NCBI GenBank assembly: GCA_002162825.1
Contig: MAAU01000009.1
Location: 1-64,000 of the forward strand
Direction: 5' to 3'
From: Gammaproteobacteria bacterium 54_18_T64
GTDB taxonomy: Bacteria; Pseudomonadota; Gammaproteobacteria; Pseudomonadales; Porticoccaceae
DNA length: 64,000 nucleotides
This document shows positions 62,749 through 64,000 of the stretch, piece by piece. How positions within the stretch are numbered: the first letter of the stretch is position 1; each line of letters begins with the position of its first letter. The notes under the pieces were generated by a model. That model was not told where the DNA came from. It saw only the letters and a program-made list of their open reading frames with translations, and did no database searches. The translations under genes and the position numbers were made by a program.

Positions 62749-64000
62749 TTAATATTGGTACTCCAACTCAACGCCTATCACTCTACCCTTGGTAATGGGC
62801 GAAAAAGTTCCCAGGCTGCCTGGAAGATCGAAAGCAGTAACTACTTGAACTTGGTCAAGTAAATTTTTGCCATATAAGGTGCCCCTCCACTTACCATCAT
62901 TAGTGGTAAACGACAGTCCTGCGGTTAACTCATCATGGGATGGCAAATCCTCGTTTTTAGCATTCGAGTCACTGAACCAGCCCGCTGTTCGATGACTGTA
63001 GTTAACTCGGGCCGACAGCAAACCAGCGTCAATAGGCATGTCATAACTACCACCCACACTACCTGTCCAACGCGCCAAGCGTGGTAGTTCAAGCGCTTTG
63101 TCGTCACCGTTGACTAAACCATCTTTACTCAAATCGGCGGTAACCTCATTATATTCACCATCCAGATAACCAACATTCATGTAGAGCAGTAGATTATCGG
63201 TAGCCAACCAGGTGACATCTAGCTCTACACCCGAAATATCGGCATCGGCCGTATTACTAATCTGCTGTATAGCACCGGCGGTCGGGTCACTGGTTATGAC
63301 TTCACGAATCATGTCCTCAACTTCGTTGAGAAACATAGCAAAATTTACACGCAACCGGCCATCAGCCAACTCGGTCTTCAAACCCACTTCCCAGGTGTTT
63401 TGAGACTCTTCTTTCCAGGGCCCTGGCACTTGAATAGAGGCCGTATTTCTAATGTTGTAGCCACCACTACGAAATCCTTTCGACCAGCTAAAATAAACAT
63501 GTGATGTGTCATTGTAATAGTACTGGAAAGCAACTCGTGGCGTGATATTACGCCAGTGATCACTGTCATCAAAGTCCGAAGCGCACTTTATGCTTGGCTC
63601 AAAGGTACACCCCCCCAAACTGACGCCCAGCCCCGGAAGGCTATTGGTCGGATCATTTGCAATCGCCGCCTCAATCTCTTTGGCCTCATAGGTATAGCGC
63701 GCGCCTAATGACATAGTCAGCTTATCGGTTAACTGGTAATCACCATTAACAAACACGCCCCATGTCTTATGGTCCATTTCACCACCATAGTTAAAACGGG
63801 GAACATCCAGTGTTGGCGAAAGAATAGTGAAATCTAATTCACGATACTCAGCATACGAAAGGTTTTGTGTGAAAAAATACCCCCCTACCGTCAGACCCAG
63901 CCTGTCATCCATAAAAGAGCCGGCGTAACGCAACTCCTCACTGAATTGCTCCTGTTCCATCTTGGCACCATTAAGAAACTGGTAACCAGGTAAGTCACTA
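62749..64000 (-). CDS. TonB-dependent receptor, C-terminal beta-barrel part (partial)
   Basis: At least 416 residues of an outer-membrane receptor; the N-terminal plug and signal peptide lie beyond the right edge, and the frame is still open at 64000. Barrel strands with alternating residues (YTYEAKEIEAAIAND, VAFQYYYNDTSHVYFSWSKG followed by FRSGGYNIRNT), and a C-terminal aromatic GVELEYQY are typical. This barrel type in marine gammaproteobacteria imports siderophores, vitamins or hydrophobic carbon sources; which one cannot be said. Convergent with ilvD. Confidence 0.93.
   Translation of the reverse strand, partial: SDLPGYQFLNGAKMEQEQFSEELRYAGSFMDDRLGLTVGGYFFTQNLSYAEYRELDFTILSPTLDVPRFNYGGEMDHKTWGVFVNGDYQLTDKLTMSLGARYTYEAKEIEAAIANDPTNSLPGLGVSLGGCTFEPSIKCASDFDDSDHWRNITPRVAFQYYYNDTSHVYFSWSKGFRSGGYNIRNTASIQVPGPWKEESQNTWEVGLKTELADGRLRVNFAMFLNEVEDMIREVITSDPTAGAIQQISNTADADISGVELDVTWLATDNLLLYMNVGYLDGEYNEVTADLSKDGLVNGDDKALELPRLARWTGSVGGSYDMPIDAGLLSARVNYSHRTAGWFSDSNAKNEDLPSHDELTAGLSFTTNDGKWRGTLYGKNLLDQVQVVTAFDLPGSLGTFSPITKGRVIGVELEYQY

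Noticed and set aside
1-64000. Search for tRNA/rRNA genes, CRISPR arrays, insertion sequences and integrases
   Set aside because: Reading through the intergenic regions I saw no clover-leaf candidates, spaced direct repeats, transposase genes or terminal inverted repeats; a tRNAscan or ISfinder run was not possible.

Overview
The window is a gene-dense piece of a Gram-negative chromosome, about 51 protein genes in 64 kb. It looks like a marine gammaproteobacterium, tentatively of the Cellvibrionales/Spongiibacteraceae type. The reasons are the conserved gammaproteobacterial blocks nudF-yqiB-cpdA-yqiA-parE-parC and ilvE-waaF-waaG-waaP next to glnE, together with a TonB-dependent receptor, a PEP-CTERM protein and a beta-oxidation operon with paired acyl-CoA dehydrogenases. 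The order of the parC to glnE part resembles the Pseudomonas aeruginosa chromosome with some genes lost (no msbA seen) and others inserted. I saw no rRNA, tRNA, CRISPR array, insertion sequence or intact prophage.

Layout. 1-3409 (+): end of a heme-copper cytochrome c oxidase operon (subunit I C-terminus, two subunit III-like proteins, subunit IV, Sco copper chaperone). 3466-7316 (-): a periplasmic solute-binding protein followed by a hybrid sensor kinase. 7488-12535 (-): acyl-CoA dehydrogenase pair, MaoC hydratase, SDR and thiolase, closed by a strong terminator. 12857-15208 (-): a fatty acid cis/trans isomerase lipoprotein. 15585-16091 (+): a small orphan lysozyme-like protein. 16130-23156 (-): nudF, yqiB, cpdA, yqiA, parE, parC. 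23314-24735 (+): a TolC-type outer membrane channel whose end overlaps waaA (-). 26109-29186 (+): FAD oxidoreductase, aldo/keto reductase and a soluble zinc-binding (CZB) chemoreceptor.

29282-40779 is a lipopolysaccharide core region: hldE, waaC and a 2OG-Fe(II) oxygenase on the minus strand; a GT9 transferase, a GT-C-like membrane protein and two small kinases on the plus strand; and, converging on them, waaF-waaG-waaP and a hexapeptide acyltransferase. ilvE and glnE (-) follow, then argE, a diguanylate cyclase, argA and a CNB-HDOD protein (+).

50923-56032 (+) is the most interesting accessory stretch: a fused VTT membrane domain/flavin disulfide reductase, an ArsM-type methyltransferase carrying all four arsenite-methyltransferase cysteines, and a soluble chemoreceptor with a C-terminal hemerythrin domain in which one iron-ligand histidine is lysine; an imperfect Anr/FNR box lies ahead of the last gene. 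After this come a Tle1/DUF2235 alpha/beta hydrolase, an antibiotic-biosynthesis-monooxygenase-like protein, a PEP-CTERM protein, a 660-base gene-poor stretch, a METTL7-like methyltransferase, ilvD, a bidirectional terminator and the C-terminal part of a TonB-dependent receptor that runs off the window.

Most of the window is recognisable core chromosome. I found no clearly undescribed multi-gene system. The best candidates for unusual biology are the VTT-flavoenzyme/ArsM pair, the altered hemerythrin chemoreceptor, the three-kinase LPS core cluster, and waaF, which appears to start at a rare ATT codon.
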